From: a virus
Strand: one strand, 5' to 3'
DNA: 20,684 nucleotides
IMG/VR virus record: IMGVR_UViG_3300042371_000474
Span: 1 to 20,684 of that record
Made by a program: the position numbers and the translations under genes. The notes below the pieces were generated by a model that searched no databases, was not told where the DNA came from, and saw only the letters and a list, made by a program, of their open reading frames with translations. Numbering within the stretch: position 1 is the stretch's first letter; each line of letters begins with the position of its first letter. Shown piece after piece: positions 1-8,600 of this stretch.

Positions 1-2
1 TC

Positions 3-401
3 CAAGGTTTAGCAGATATTATTATTAATATTTTATCTAATCAGTATGACAGTACAATTACTTTAGACGAACGATTAGCCGAACCAATACCTGCTGGTGC
101 AGAGTGTAGCTTCCATAAATTTAGTTTAATTCAAACCAGCGGACACACCTTTGAATACGTTGGCGCTGGAACTAACATTGATAGCTCTTTACCTCAGTTA
201 GGTGGTCTAGCAAATCCGGATAACTATGCAATACAGTTAAATGGAGGCAAAGTTTTCTTTACTGGAACTGACCAGAGCGGAGACTTTAGGGTAGGTACAG
301 ATTTTACCATTAGGCAAGCAACTGGAACTATTGATGGACGGGTGTTCACAAAGAGTTTGTTTGCAGTAATGACACCATACATATTAGCGATTGGACAATA
401 A
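3..401 (+). CDS. Virion structural protein, C-terminal part (5' end outside window)
   Basis: An open frame of 132 codons enters from the left edge with no start visible and stops at TAA 399-401. The visible part has the segment HTFEYVGAGT, then FTGTDQSGDFRVGTDF followed by QATGT, and ends in LFAVMTPYILAIGQ. From family knowledge, this FEYVGAGT plus DFRVG..F...QATGT arrangement is common at the C-terminus of tail or baseplate-associated structural proteins of T4-like cyanophages and pelagiphages, whose exact role is usually unassigned. It lies three bases before the next gene on the same strand, so it is probably co-transcribed with the virion genes downstream. No enzyme motif is visible. The virion assignment is fairly secure; the precise protein (baseplate wedge, fibre connector or other) cannot be told from this fragment. 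Confidence 0.8.
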   Translation, partial: QGLADIIINILSNQYDSTITLDERLAEPIPAGAECSFHKFSLIQTSGHTFEYVGAGTNIDSSLPQLGGLANPDNYAIQLNGGKVFFTGTDQSGDFRVGTDFTIRQATGTIDGRVFTKSLFAVMTPYILAIGQ

Positions 402-404
402 AAA

Positions 405-743
405 ATGGCAACAGCAATTCCGTTAAACACGTTTAGAACAGAACCGGTTTACTTAACAACACAAAATGAGATTGTTTATACAACTCCTGTAGGGTTTACT
501 ACAATTGTACTAGGAGCACAGATTAGTAATCAAAGCACTGCGACAACTACTGTAAATTTTACCTTGACAAAAAATGGTTTAAACTATGTATTACTAAAGG
601 AATTTGAAATTCCCCCAAATGATGCAGCCGATGCTACAACTGGTAAATTGGTAATTGAAGAGAATGCCTACATATCTGCTCAAGCAGGCGCTGATGGCGT
701 ACTAACAATGATTTTAAGTATATTAGAAACAAGTAATGTCTAA
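405..743 (+). CDS. Small beta-rich structural protein, 112 aa
   Basis: A 112-residue protein with no signal peptide, no membrane segment and no cysteine. It is dominated by alternating hydrophobic/Thr/Ser/Asn strands (for example TTIVLGAQISNQST, then TTTVNFTLTKNG), which suggests a compact beta-sandwich. It begins 3 nt after the preceding stop, and its last 8 nt overlap the start of the large fibre gene, so translation is probably coupled. The Shine-Dalgarno is weak (A-rich sequence before ATG 405), consistent with coupling. Position and composition suggest a small virion protein, such as a tail or fibre accessory or head decoration protein. I do not recognise a named family and the function is unknown; the virion role is inferred from context. 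Confidence 0.75.
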   Translation: MATAIPLNTFRTEPVYLTTQNEIVYTTPVGFTTIVLGAQISNQSTATTTVNFTLTKNGLNYVLLKEFEIPPNDAADATTGKLVIEENAYISAQAGADGVLTMILSILETSNV

Positions 744-3549
744 AAGTAGATTATTAAGCGGTAAATCAAAAAAGAAGACTGGCGCCAGCCTGTCTTCTAC
801 CCGCTATTCTTATCTTGACGTATCTAATGCAGAAGCAGATTTAGGTCTTGCTCCGGTAGATGATAGCATTCTTGTAGGTTATACTGATGGCAGGCGTGTA
901 TGGGAAGATATTACTACCTATGCTAATCAGTTTAAAGGATATACCGGTAGTCAGGGTTTTATAGGTAGTCAGGGTTTTATAGGTAGTCAGGGATTTAATG
1001 GTAGTCAAGGATTTACAGGATCTGCAGGTACTGGCGGCTCAGCAGGAGCCGAAGGTGCAACAGGTTTTACAGGTAGTATAGGTTTTACAGGTAGTGCCGG
1101 TTTTACAGGTAGCTTAGGATTTACAGGTAGTCTTGGTTATACAGGTAGTCAAGGAGAGATTGGATTTACTGGAAGTTCGGGTACTGACGGTTCAAATGGT
1201 ACTTTTTCTGGTTTTACAACTGGCACAGCAGTAATTGCCAATACTACAACTTCATTCTCTACCGGTTCCGGAGCCATGGTTGTTTGGGGTGGTGTGGGCA
1301 TTGGCGGAAACCTGTATGTAGAACGCTCTTCGTATTTTACTAATACGTCTAATTACATAGCAAATAGTCTTATTCTTACCACGGCTACTGTAAATCAGTA
1401 TGCTAATCAAACAGCAATTTCTGTGGGCACAGATACTGCAATTTCTGTAACAACCAGCGGAAATATTACTAGTACTATTATTTGGAATACTAGTACTCTA
1501 CAAAGTGTTACCAATAGAGGTAATGTAACTACTAATCAGGTAAGAATTACCAATAATACAACAGCATCCGGATTATCAACAGGTGCTTTACAGATCACAG
1601 GCGGCGCCAGTGTCAACGGTGATATGTACATTGGCGGCAAAACTGTTATGTATGATGACCTACAAGTTTATGGAGACATTAACTTTATAGGCACAGCTAC
1701 ACAGATTATTGGTGCTTATGGCGTATTCCAAGGTAATCAATGGGGCTTTGGTGGATTATACACGGGTATTGTAGGTGCATATAATTCAACCACCAACACT
1801 GCTCTACAGATTGTGGTTAATACAAGTACACAAGGTGTTGTTACTTTACAAAATGAAAACAGCAGCGTAGATGCTACTGCCGGTTATAGAGTAATTGGGG
1901 ACCTGGGCAACACATCTACTAGATATGCAGAACTTGGATTGGCTAGTTCGTATTTTGATTCTGTTGGTTATGAAATTTATACAACAAGCTCGGCCTTCCT
2001 AACAGCTAAAGGTGGAGATTTAATACTTGACACTGAATCACCGGGGAAGAGCATATACTTTTATACAGGTGGTACAACACTAACGCCTGAAGGAGTTACC
2101 GCAGGATATGATTCTGCTACCTTGCAGATGTCTATGATAGACGGTGTCGGTATTAGGATTCCCTCATTAACCACAGCCACCAATACTACTTCCGGTTCTT
2201 TAAGTCTGTCAGGCGGTATTAGTGCAAAAAATGCTTATTTAGATCGATTAACTGTCAATGAAATTGCAGATATAAAAGGTCAATTGTACGTAGATGGTGC
2301 GCTGGTGCTTACCACTGGCTCAGTTACTCTTTATGCTTTCCCTACAATTGTTGTTGCGGGAACTGACACCGCAGTCTTTACCAGTACAGGTGTTGCAGTT
2401 GTTTGGAGCACTAGCACGTTTGACACCGTGGCAAGCAGAGGATCAACCAGTAGTTATGCCATACGAATTTCTAACACTGCTTCAAGTACATCCACTTATA
2501 CAGGTGCTTTAGTAGTTTCAGGCGGCGTTGCAATTCAAGAAAATTTAAGAATTGCCGGTAATTTATATGTTGGAAATTCTGTATTTGCCGGGGGCAACAT
2601 CTTTGTTGATAATGTTTCAGTTCAATCACAGAACAAAGTTTTAATACTGTCATCTTCAACTACCCTAGCTTCTTCTGCTACCGACAGTGGAGTTGTTATT
2701 GGCCAATCTTCTGATCCTTTTATTACTTGGTTGTATGATGGAGGTCAACGTTGGGTAAGCAGTGGCGGCATAGTATCATCTGGTACATTTGTAGCAAGTG
2801 TAGGTGGTGTTAGTTCTGGAACGTTTACCGTATCCACAACAACTAATGCAACATCGACAACATCGGGTGCTCTACAAGTTGTAGGTGGTGCAGGCATTGG
2901 ACAAGATTTATATATTGGTGGTCAACTTTACACCAACGGAATAAGTACATTCCCCCCTGGCTCAAATAAAAATTTAATAATAGATCCTGATGGTACAGGT
3001 AATGTATTATTTTCAACTAGTACTCGGGCTTTATTTTATAATACTACAACTTCTACAAGTACAACAACAGGTGCTGTAGTTATCACCGGAGGCTTAGGAG
3101 TAAGGGGTGCAGTTAATATAGGTCAAACCAGTACTATTCGTGGTGCTGAAATTATCACTACTGCTACAATTTCTCAATACGTAAATGAGGGCGGAGGAGG
3201 TGGTGGTGGTGAAGCAGACAAGCAAGAGCGTATTTGGAACAAAAACGGTTCAATCAGCCCTTACACTTCGGTTCAACCATGGTTTATTGTTGGAAATGTA
3301 ACAGTTTTACAAATTCAAGCAAACTTAGTTAAAGCACCAACGGGCGGTCCGGCAGTTGTAGATATTTTAAGTGAAACCGGTGCGGTCTACGCTACCTTAA
3401 CTGTCCCGGATGGACTTAAAACCAGCAACACTGTAACTACTTCGCTGTCTTTAACCTATGGAAATTCTGTCTATATTAAGATAGTTTCAGTAGGTCCGAC
3501 GGTCGCAGGATCAGGTATGTCGATATCTTTCTTATATACCAGATCTTAA
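736..3549 (+). CDS. Modular phage fibre/adhesin with collagen-like stalk, 937 aa
   Basis: Likely an extended host-contact or virion-surface fibre. In order: a basic N-terminus (KSKKK near residue 10); an anchor segment with SNAEADLGLAP (30-40), of a type seen at the N-termini of marine T4-like fibre proteins; a Gly-X-Y tract at about 68-157 built from alternating G-[F/Y]-x and G-S-x triplets with no proline; then about six diverged copies of a TTGAL.V.GG..I...LYIGG module (cores near 172, 282, 485, 590, 715 and 780); a seven-glycine hinge near 816-823; and a separate C-terminal beta domain (about 830-937) ending SFLYTRS. It is rich in Ser, Thr, Gly and Asn and has almost no cysteine, as expected for a trimeric beta-fibre. 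The start overlaps the preceding gene by 8 nt. The C-terminal domain, beyond the glycine hinge, could be the receptor-binding tip (inference). Whether it is a long tail fibre, a baseplate spike or a capsid fibre cannot be decided here. Confidence 0.8.
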   Translation: MSKSRLLSGKSKKKTGASLSSTRYSYLDVSNAEADLGLAPVDDSILVGYTDGRRVWEDITTYANQFKGYTGSQGFIGSQGFIGSQGFNGSQGFTGSAGTGGSAGAEGATGFTGSIGFTGSAGFTGSLGFTGSLGYTGSQGEIGFTGSSGTDGSNGTFSGFTTGTAVIANTTTSFSTGSGAMVVWGGVGIGGNLYVERSSYFTNTSNYIANSLILTTATVNQYANQTAISVGTDTAISVTTSGNITSTIIWNTSTLQSVTNRGNVTTNQVRITNNTTASGLSTGALQITGGASVNGDMYIGGKTVMYDDLQVYGDINFIGTATQIIGAYGVFQGNQWGFGGLYTGIVGAYNSTTNTALQIVVNTSTQGVVTLQNENSSVDATAGYRVIGDLGNTSTRYAELGLASSYFDSVGYEIYTTSSAFLTAKGGDLILDTESPGKSIYFYTGGTTLTPEGVTAGYDSATLQMSMIDGVGIRIPSLTTATNTTSGSLSLSGGISAKNAYLDRLTVNEIADIKGQLYVDGALVLTTGSVTLYAFPTIVVAGTDTAVFTSTGVAVVWSTSTFDTVASRGSTSSYAIRISNTASSTSTYTGALVVSGGVAIQENLRIAGNLYVGNSVFAGGNIFVDNVSVQSQNKVLILSSSTTLASSATDSGVVIGQSSDPFITWLYDGGQRWVSSGGIVSSGTFVASVGGVSSGTFTVSTTTNATSTTSGALQVVGGAGIGQDLYIGGQLYTNGISTFPPGSNKNLIIDPDGTGNVLFSTSTRALFYNTTTSTSTTTGAVVITGGLGVRGAVNIGQTSTIRGAEIITTATISQYVNEGGGGGGGEADKQERIWNKNGSISPYTSVQPWFIVGNVTVLQIQANLVKAPTGGPAVVDILSETGAVYATLTVPDGLKTSNTVTTSLSLTYGNSVYIKIVSVGPTVAGSGMSISFLYTRS
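946..1017 (+). repeat. Four tandem 18-bp DNA repeats in the collagen-like tract
   Basis: The units are 946-963, 964-981, 982-999 and 1000-1017. The first two are identical (ggtagtcagggttttata) and the third and fourth differ by a few bases. Each unit encodes one hexapeptide. Identical adjacent units permit in-frame gain or loss by slippage or recombination. Confidence 0.9.
1063..1152 (+). repeat. Five tandem 18-bp DNA repeats, second block of the collagen-like tract
   Basis: The units start at 1063, 1081, 1099, 1117 and 1135, with consensus ggttttacaggtagtnnn. Each encodes G-F/Y-T-G-S-x. The last three bases vary most, so the residue following Ser is the variable position. The phase differs from the block at 946-1017, with a less regular stretch between the two. 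Confidence 0.88.
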
Positions 3550-3555
3550 TTAAAA

Positions 3556-3563
3556 CATAAATA
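3556..3563 (+). promoter_or_regulatory. Possible T4-type late promoter (CATAAATA)
   Basis: CATAAATA matches seven of eight positions of the T4 late core TATAAATA. It lies in the 44-nt gap before the small gene starting at 3594. Initiation about 10 nt downstream would leave a short leader carrying the Shine-Dalgarno at 3581-3586. One such octamer in A+T-rich DNA is weak evidence; its place in one of the few gaps of the structural block is what supports it. Confidence 0.45.
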
Positions 3564-3580
3564 TTCAAGTAATTGGATTT

Positions 3581-3586
3581 AGAGGA
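3581..3586 (+). promoter_or_regulatory. Ribosome binding site that decides the start at 3594
   Basis: AGAGGA lies 7 nt before ATG 3594. An in-frame TTG at 3573 would add seven residues, but it sits upstream of this good Shine-Dalgarno and has none of its own. ATG 3594 is therefore the preferred start. Confidence 0.75.
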
Positions 3587-3593
3587 AATAAAA

Positions 3594-3821
3594 ATGTCAG
3601 ATATTGAATTACCAGAAGTAACTTTTAATTTTGGGGGTGGAAATTTTGAAGTATGGATCGGAAATCGAAACATACTTGCACAGCCTTTTGATCCGAGGGA
3701 CGGAAATCCCTGGGTAGACGAAGCGGATGCAATGTCCTGGTGGGATGAAATTAAACAGACTATTCATCCACAAGCTCAGGGATTAGATTTATTACCTACC
3801 AATCCAGAGGGAGTACAATAA
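3594..3821 (+). CDS. Small acidic protein preceding the 595-aa structural gene, 75 aa
   Basis: A 75-residue acidic protein beginning MSDIELPEVTFNFGGG, with a central FEVWIGNRN and a tryptophan-rich segment VDEADAMSWWDEIKQT. No signal peptide, membrane span or catalytic motif is visible. I chose ATG 3594 because of the Shine-Dalgarno at 3581-3586. The stop shares one base with the next start (TAATG), a typical translational-coupling arrangement, so it is probably made together with the 595-aa protein. It could be a small adaptor or assembly factor for a neighbouring fibre, as small genes beside phage fibre genes often are, but I do not recognise a family and that role is only inferred from position. 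Confidence 0.75.
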   Translation: MSDIELPEVTFNFGGGNFEVWIGNRNILAQPFDPRDGNPWVDEADAMSWWDEIKQTIHPQAQGLDLLPTNPEGVQ

Positions 3822-5608
3822 TGGCACTAATTGGCGTAAATAGAATTTCAAATCAACTTCAAGTCGTAGTTGAAGATGCTAACCTGTCCAACAACAGAAT
3901 TTTTGTCAACGGCATGGCCTTTGATACTACATCATTGGGCAACAGTTGGATGACTCAGTTCCACTTTAATTATAATGATAACTGGCAATTTTCCGGCACA
4001 AGTTTTGTTGCCGACGGTGGCGCAATGGTTCTTTATAAAGGAACAGTTGCTTGCTGGGGCAATGGCGATGGTCAACAAAACTTTGGTCAATACCGTGATA
4101 CATATTATCTTGGTTTAGATTTTGCCAATTATCCAGTCCAAAAAATGTGGAAAACACAGAATGGATTTACCCTTTATAATGCTGAAGGGACTACAAGAGT
4201 TTCGACATATAATAATCAAAACAGCTCAGGTAACAATCAAGGAACATCAGCCTGGATGTTGGGCGGTAATGATGTTACCGCGGGCATGACCTATACCAGT
4301 GGTTTTAATCAAACAGTTGGTTTAACACATATTTGCTATGAAGACGTGACCAATAATACACTTTGGGGAATTTATAGAACTCGATGGGAAAGTGTTCAGG
4401 TCGGTTATTTAACCCCCTATGAAGTGGGCGCAAGTAACTTAACTTTTGCAATATCAATTGGGTTCGCTACGACATCGATATCATCAAATAGTATGTTCTT
4501 CCTGGGAGTCGACCAATTAAACTTTACTTGGTGGCTAAATATGGATGAATACGACTATTCAAAATATACCATTTACAAGATTAACGGAACTACTAAAGCG
4601 GTTACCACAGTCCGATCAGGCGGTTGGAATCAAGATGCAACACAGAGGTGGACTCGTAGATTCCCAAGCAACATTAGAAGAGAAAGTGCCACCCGTAGAG
4701 TTTTTTATAGCAGTCACTACAACTCAACCGGAACTACGCTAACGCCCATTCAATATGTTATAGATGCTTCGGCGGGCAGTCTTGCTGCCACTACCTGTAC
4801 AATGGTCTATCCGGGCAGTACAACCTTTCAAAGTTATGCTGCAACTATGACAGTTTCAGGTGTGGTCACTGGAGACAGCGGGGCCAACGTATATAACCGT
4901 CCGAATGCCTGGATTACTAAACCTCATCAGTTTACCATAGGCTCGACAAATTATATATCATTCTGGCCCATTGATATGTCAGCAGCCTACGGATCAGGCG
5001 CTTCAAGATATCCCAGCCTGGCAGCTCGAACCATGATGACATATACTATCAGTACTGCTACTAATGATAACATATTAACTTATCACAGCAATTATCCATT
5101 CCAGGATCTATTCAGTATGCCACGCGGCATATTCCCAATCAATTCCAACGGCTATCAATTAGCAGTACCTATTACTGGTGGTTTGACTTTTATGGGATTC
5201 AACGAAACTACAGGATGGAACGTTATTGGTAGTTATCCCACAGAAATGCGTATGATAGGCATGGATCAAACCGGTAGAATATGGGCAACGGGTGCTGAAA
5301 AGGGTCAAGAAACTATTCACATTCTAACACCTAGCTTGCCAGTGAGTATTAGTATTGTTACAAGTGCTACAAGTTATACCTATTCTGGTGCTACAATTTA
5401 TACCAGCGCACAGGTCAATGCCTACGGCTCAACAGGCGAGAGAATTGCATCAACATTAAATCTAACCATTGACGGTAGTACAATGTTATTCTCAGCAACC
5501 AGTGCTAAAACATTGCAAATTGTAACCAGCGCAAGCACAAATACTAATGTAGACTTAACTATCTCAGGTGGCGGAATAAACAACATTATCGCTGATGTTA
5601 ACGTATAA
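3821..5608 (+). CDS. Probable beta-propeller-like virion protein with C-terminal Ig-like domain, 595 aa
   Basis: A large soluble beta-rich protein. The N-terminus (MALIGVNRISNQLQVVVEDA) carries an NQLQVVV strand resembling SQLQITV at the start of the giant LamG protein downstream, possibly a shared docking element. Residues about 40-500 are rich in Trp, Tyr, Gly and Asn with recurrent short blade-like phrases such as MIGMDQTGRIWATG near 485-498 and AMVLYKGTVACWGNGDG near 68-84, which suggest a propeller or repeat fold. That fold is inferred, not demonstrated. From about 505 the character changes to regular Ser/Thr-rich strands with NLTIDGSTMLFSA and DLTISGGGINN, resembling an Ig-like C-terminal domain. 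There is no transmembrane segment or enzyme motif. It overlaps the 75-aa gene by one base, with AGAGGGA at 3806-3812 as Shine-Dalgarno, and lies 18 nt before the giant gene. Likely a tail or baseplate-associated surface protein; I do not recognise a named family. Confidence 0.72.
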   Translation: MALIGVNRISNQLQVVVEDANLSNNRIFVNGMAFDTTSLGNSWMTQFHFNYNDNWQFSGTSFVADGGAMVLYKGTVACWGNGDGQQNFGQYRDTYYLGLDFANYPVQKMWKTQNGFTLYNAEGTTRVSTYNNQNSSGNNQGTSAWMLGGNDVTAGMTYTSGFNQTVGLTHICYEDVTNNTLWGIYRTRWESVQVGYLTPYEVGASNLTFAISIGFATTSISSNSMFFLGVDQLNFTWWLNMDEYDYSKYTIYKINGTTKAVTTVRSGGWNQDATQRWTRRFPSNIRRESATRRVFYSSHYNSTGTTLTPIQYVIDASAGSLAATTCTMVYPGSTTFQSYAATMTVSGVVTGDSGANVYNRPNAWITKPHQFTIGSTNYISFWPIDMSAAYGSGASRYPSLAARTMMTYTISTATNDNILTYHSNYPFQDLFSMPRGIFPINSNGYQLAVPITGGLTFMGFNETTGWNVIGSYPTEMRMIGMDQTGRIWATGAEKGQETIHILTPSLPVSISIVTSATSYTYSGATIYTSAQVNAYGSTGERIASTLNLTIDGSTMLFSATSAKTLQIVTSASTNTNVDLTISGGGINNIIADVNV

Positions 5609-5626
5609 CGGAAACTGGAGACCAGC

Positions 5627-8600
5627 ATGGCCAATGGAATAGCCGTATTCGGTAGCCAGTTACAGATAACTGTTAACACAAATATCAAACCTTTATCTCC
5701 TGGGTATTCTTTACTAACCTATAATACTCCGCAACAGATTTTACAAACTGATGCGGATGGTTATCATGGAAACTTTCAAGGTGCATCTTTCTTTGGTGTA
5801 GCTGATCAAACAGAATTAGCCGCTTTCTCTCCCAGTGGTTTTTCCGGTACTTTTAACGGTGCTTCAGATTATCTTACATTGGCCAGTAATGCAAACTTTG
5901 CATTTGGGGCCGGTAACTGGACCATTGAATTTTGGATTTATCCTACTACTACTCCAGGTGCAGGTGGCCAACAAATTTTTGATACTCGTCCAGCATCGAC
6001 TCAGGGAGTATACCCAACAATTTACTTTGCCAGTGATAGAACTATTAGATTTTATACCAGCACCGCTGATAGAATTACCAGTAGTGCCCTTACTCTGAAT
6101 ACCTGGAATCATATTGCTGTAACAAAAAATGGCAGTACTACTACAATGTATCTTAACGGTACAGCAACAGGTTCTACCTATGCAGACACCAACACATATA
6201 TTCAGGCAGGTATTCGTATAGGAGCTTCCTTTACAGGCGGCGCAACTATTATTAATTATTTTGCAGGTAATTTATCTAACCTACGTGTGGTTAGAGGAGT
6301 TGCGGTATATACAGGAACATTTACATCTCCTGCTACTCCTCTAAGTAATACGCAAACTGCTAGTACTAATATAGCAGCTATTTCAACCAATACATCCACC
6401 GTTATACTCACATTGAATACGGGCACTGGATTTGGACTGGTATCTACCCAATTTACTGATCGCTCGTCGTACAACAATACATTAACCGTAGCTGGTGGTA
6501 ATCCCACAATGACTCCAACTTATGGGATTAGCATCGGTTATCCTCCTGCGCCAATTGATCTTACCATGGCAATAGGCGGATCATCTAGTGTTCCAGGATG
6601 GGCAATACAATTTAACGGATCAACTGGGTATATTGGAGTAGCAGATAACGCTAATATACGATTTAACGCCGGCGATTTTACCTTAGAAGGTTGGATTTAT
6701 ATAACCAACTATACATATGCCAATGTACTTTTCAGCAAGGGTGGATCAGGAAATGATTGGGCATTAGCTACCTACCCAAGTACAGGTAAACTTTATTTTG
6801 CATTGGACGCTACAGATTATCTGTATACAACAACTCCCCAAGTTCCCCTAAACACCTGGACTCATATTGCTGCTGTTCGCTCCGGCAACACAATCACACT
6901 GTATCTTAATGGAGCCAACGTTGGAACGATAACATTTACTGGAAGTTTTACCAGTACAGGTGAACTTCGATTAGGTCGTGGTAGAAATAGCTCCTCTAAC
7001 TATTTTAACGGTTATATCAGCAATGCTCGTGCTACCAAGTCTGCGCTATATACTGCTAATTTTACTCCTGTTGCACCATTAACTGTTAGCACATCTAGTG
7101 TAATTTTATTAACTGGCCAGAGCTCTAGTATTGTTGATAACTCAACTAATGCATATACAATTAACTTATATGGTAGTCCAACACCTAGTGCATTGGGTGT
7201 TTTCTATACCAACGGGTCTATATCATTAACACAACAAAATACTCAACCTGCACCTGTTGTAAGTTTCAATGGCACCAGTCAATTCATTAGCACACCAGTA
7301 AATGCAGGAGCATTTACACTGGCTAGTTCAACTAGGCCGTTTACTTTAGAACTGTGGGTCAATCCTACAGCATTTACTGGCATTACTCTTATTTCAAGTT
7401 CATATCCCGGTGCCGGTATAATTCCTTTTGTTATAGGAATGAGTAACGGCACAGATGCTAATGGAACCTCACTTGGTGCATTTCCGTGGTTTAACTATTA
7501 TACCGGATCAGTATGGGCTGCTGGCGCAATTTCTAATACCCCATTGACACTCAACACTTGGCAACATGTGGCTGTGGTATTCACCGGAGCAGATGCTTAT
7601 ATCTATATTAATGGTACAAGAACTGCAACTTGGTCCGGCACCACATGGATAGCAGGTGCTGCCACAGCACAATTATTGATTGGACGTCGTTGGGACACTG
7701 GTGGTAGTACTTTTTTTACAGGATTTATAAGTAACGTTAGGTTCACTAATGGTACAGCATTGTATCTAAATGATTTTACACCAGCAGCTCCTCTAACAGC
7801 AAGTACCGGAGTTACTTCCTTACTAGCTCTTACAACTGCAACAATCGGCGATGCATCTACAAATACTTTTGTATTAACTGTTACTGGTACACCTGCACCT
7901 TCGATTAGTACCAGTACCTATGTTTATGCCAATAACAGAATTTCTTTACCTCAAGGTCTAGCGTGGACTGCTGAGTGCTGGATTAATCCCAGCAATCGTT
8001 ATACAAATTACAACACAATCTTTAGTAAACGAGGAAACCTTGGTACTTCCTATCAAGGGTTCTTAAACATCGGTGATGGTAGATTAGGGTTTTTTAATGG
8101 AACTATAATTCTTTCTAGATTTACTCCTCCACCTGATAAATGGACTCACTGTGCTTGGGTATTTGATATTAATAACAATCTGTACATATACGTCGATGGC
8201 CGTAACGTACTTACTACTGCTACTTCAGTAGTAGAGGTAGTATCTCCATTTACTGTGGGTGCAACTTATGGTTCTACAAATCAACCACAAGAATACTTTA
8301 ACGGAAAAATTAGTAATTTACGAGTAGTCAAAGGCACAGCTGTATACACAGGAGATTTTACGGTTCCATCATTTCCTCTAGGCCTTACTCAATCAGCTAG
8401 TACAAATACTGTTTCTATTAGTACCAGTGATGTTAGTTTACTAACTTTACAAGATTCTACGCTAATCGATAAATCCATTCATACAACAACTTTTTATTCT
8501 AGTGTAGCTCCTGCAATAATTGCAAAAGGTCCGGGTTTTTACAATACCACAACCTTGTTCACTGACGGCACGCGGAATGGATTTTACGAACCTACAGTTG

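Larger units (their letters stand above)
937..1206 (+). repeat. Collagen-like Gly-X-Y tract within the fibre gene (about 30 triplets, no proline)
   Basis: Codons from 937 encode an uninterrupted run of Gly-X-Y triplets, mostly alternating G-F-T or G-Y-T with G-S-Q, G-S-A or G-S-L. About eleven triplets carry an aromatic residue at X, nine carry Thr at Y, and none contains proline. Such tracts are known in phage fibres. Without proline, either a threonine-stabilised triple helix or another glycine-rich fold is possible. Confidence 0.9.

Noticed and set aside
946-1152. CRISPR-like direct repeats
   Set aside because: The 18-bp units are contiguous without spacers and encode a regular hexapeptide in frame.
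937-1206. Prolyl hydroxylation of the collagen-like tract by the P4H-like enzyme
   Set aside because: The tract has no proline, so it cannot be the substrate of a true prolyl hydroxylase. Only other residues or other proteins could be substrates.
3573-3593. Upstream in-frame TTG start for the 75-aa protein
   Set aside because: The Shine-Dalgarno AGAGGA at 3581-3586 lies downstream of this TTG and is ideally placed for ATG 3594.
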